Shown piece after piece: positions 45,369 through 45,560 of a DNA stretch of 45,560 nt. The stretch's first letter is position 1. Every line of letters starts with the position of its first letter. Source of the DNA: Clostridia bacterium BRH_c25 (GTDB lineage Bacteria; Bacillota_A; Clostridia; Lutisporales; Lutisporaceae); NCBI GenBank assembly GCA_001515955.1, contig LOES01000044.1, forward strand, positions 1-45,560, given 5' to 3'. The notes below the pieces were generated by a model. The model was not told the origin of the DNA, made no database searches, and worked only from the letters and a program-made list of their open reading frames with translations. The translations under genes were made by a program, and so were the position numbers.

Positions 45369-45560
45369 AGTAAGAATATATGAATTGGCCAAGGAACTTG
45401 GAGTACAGAGCAAAGAGCTTGTTACAATAGCACAGGGGCTTAAAATTGACGTACACAACCACATGAGCACCTTAGAGGACAGTGATATTACTGCAATAAA
45501 GGGGCAGTTGGGTAAAAAGACGGTTAAGCCTGAAGCAAAAAGTACGGTACAAAAACCGCA
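45361..45560 (+). CDS. infB: Translation initiation factor IF-2 (3'-truncated by window end)
   Basis: Start TTG 45361 (NKVRIYELAKELGVQSKELV) with GGGGGTGA upstream; the frame is open to the window end, 66 codons visible. This is the IF2_N domain; the lysine-rich linker begins at about residue 50 (GKKTVKPEAK). The G domain lies outside the window. Gene order ylxR-ylxQ-infB supports the call. Confidence 0.95.
   Translation, partial: MNKVRIYELAKELGVQSKELVTIAQGLKIDVHNHMSTLEDSDITAIKGQLGKKTVKPEAKSTVQKP

Noticed and set aside
1..45560. tRNA, rRNA, insertion sequences, prophage or attachment sites
   Set aside because: No tRNA-like cloverleaf, rRNA segment, transposase, integrase or phage gene was seen on either strand.

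Overview
The window is a low-to-moderate GC Firmicutes chromosome segment, almost certainly from a motile member of the Clostridia. The layout (fla/che operon ending in sigD, a DUF342/FapA gene and an SwrB-like gene, followed directly by rpsB-tsf-pyrH-frr-uppS-cdsA-dxr-rseP-ispG-polC-rimP-nusA) resembles Clostridium cluster III (Acetivibrio/Ruminiclostridium-like) genomes. This placement is inferred from gene order and protein style; species cannot be named from sequence alone. All supported genes are on the + strand, with tight spacing, many stop/start overlaps and strong GGAGG ribosome sites.

Region 1 (1-29548) is the later part of one very long flagellar/chemotaxis operon. It runs: fliH (partial), fliI, fliJ, a MotE/YlxF-like gene, fliK, flgD, a flg_new family gene, flgE, flbD/swrD, motA, motB, fliL, fliM, fliY, cheY, fliO, fliP, fliQ, fliR, flhB, flhA, flhF, flhG, a PilZ (YcgR-like) gene, cheB, cheA, cheW, cheC, cheD, a two-helix membrane protein of unknown function, sigD, a FapA/DUF342 gene, a small charged protein, an SwrB-like gene and a small MltG/YceG-like protein. 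A hairpin plus T-tract at 29518-29548 closes it. Together these encode the export apparatus, rod-hook assembly control, the stator, the switch complex, the adaptation/signal termination system (CheB, CheC, CheD, FliY; no cheR here) and the late sigma factor.

Region 2 (29549-43000) holds housekeeping genes: ribosomal protein S2 and EF-Ts (each with its own promoter and terminator), UMP kinase, ribosome recycling factor, a small unknown protein, then the isoprenoid/phospholipid block uppS-cdsA-dxr-rseP-ispG, a GT2 glycosyltransferase and polC. Region 3 (43001-45560) is the nusA operon: sigma-A promoter, structured leader, rimP, nusA, ylxR, ylxQ and the start of infB.

Two things stand out. First, flhF and tsf are each frameshifted by a direct duplication with the same geometry: two identical copies (24 nt and 27 nt) separated by one extra C. 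Because tsf is normally indispensable, both look more like assembly joins than biology. Second, four intergenic gaps carry heptanucleotide tandem repeats with a different heptamer in each. Two of these are long inverted repeats around a related GCTTCG-containing core whose ends show a compensatory base-pair change, suggesting a family of structured intergenic repeat elements.
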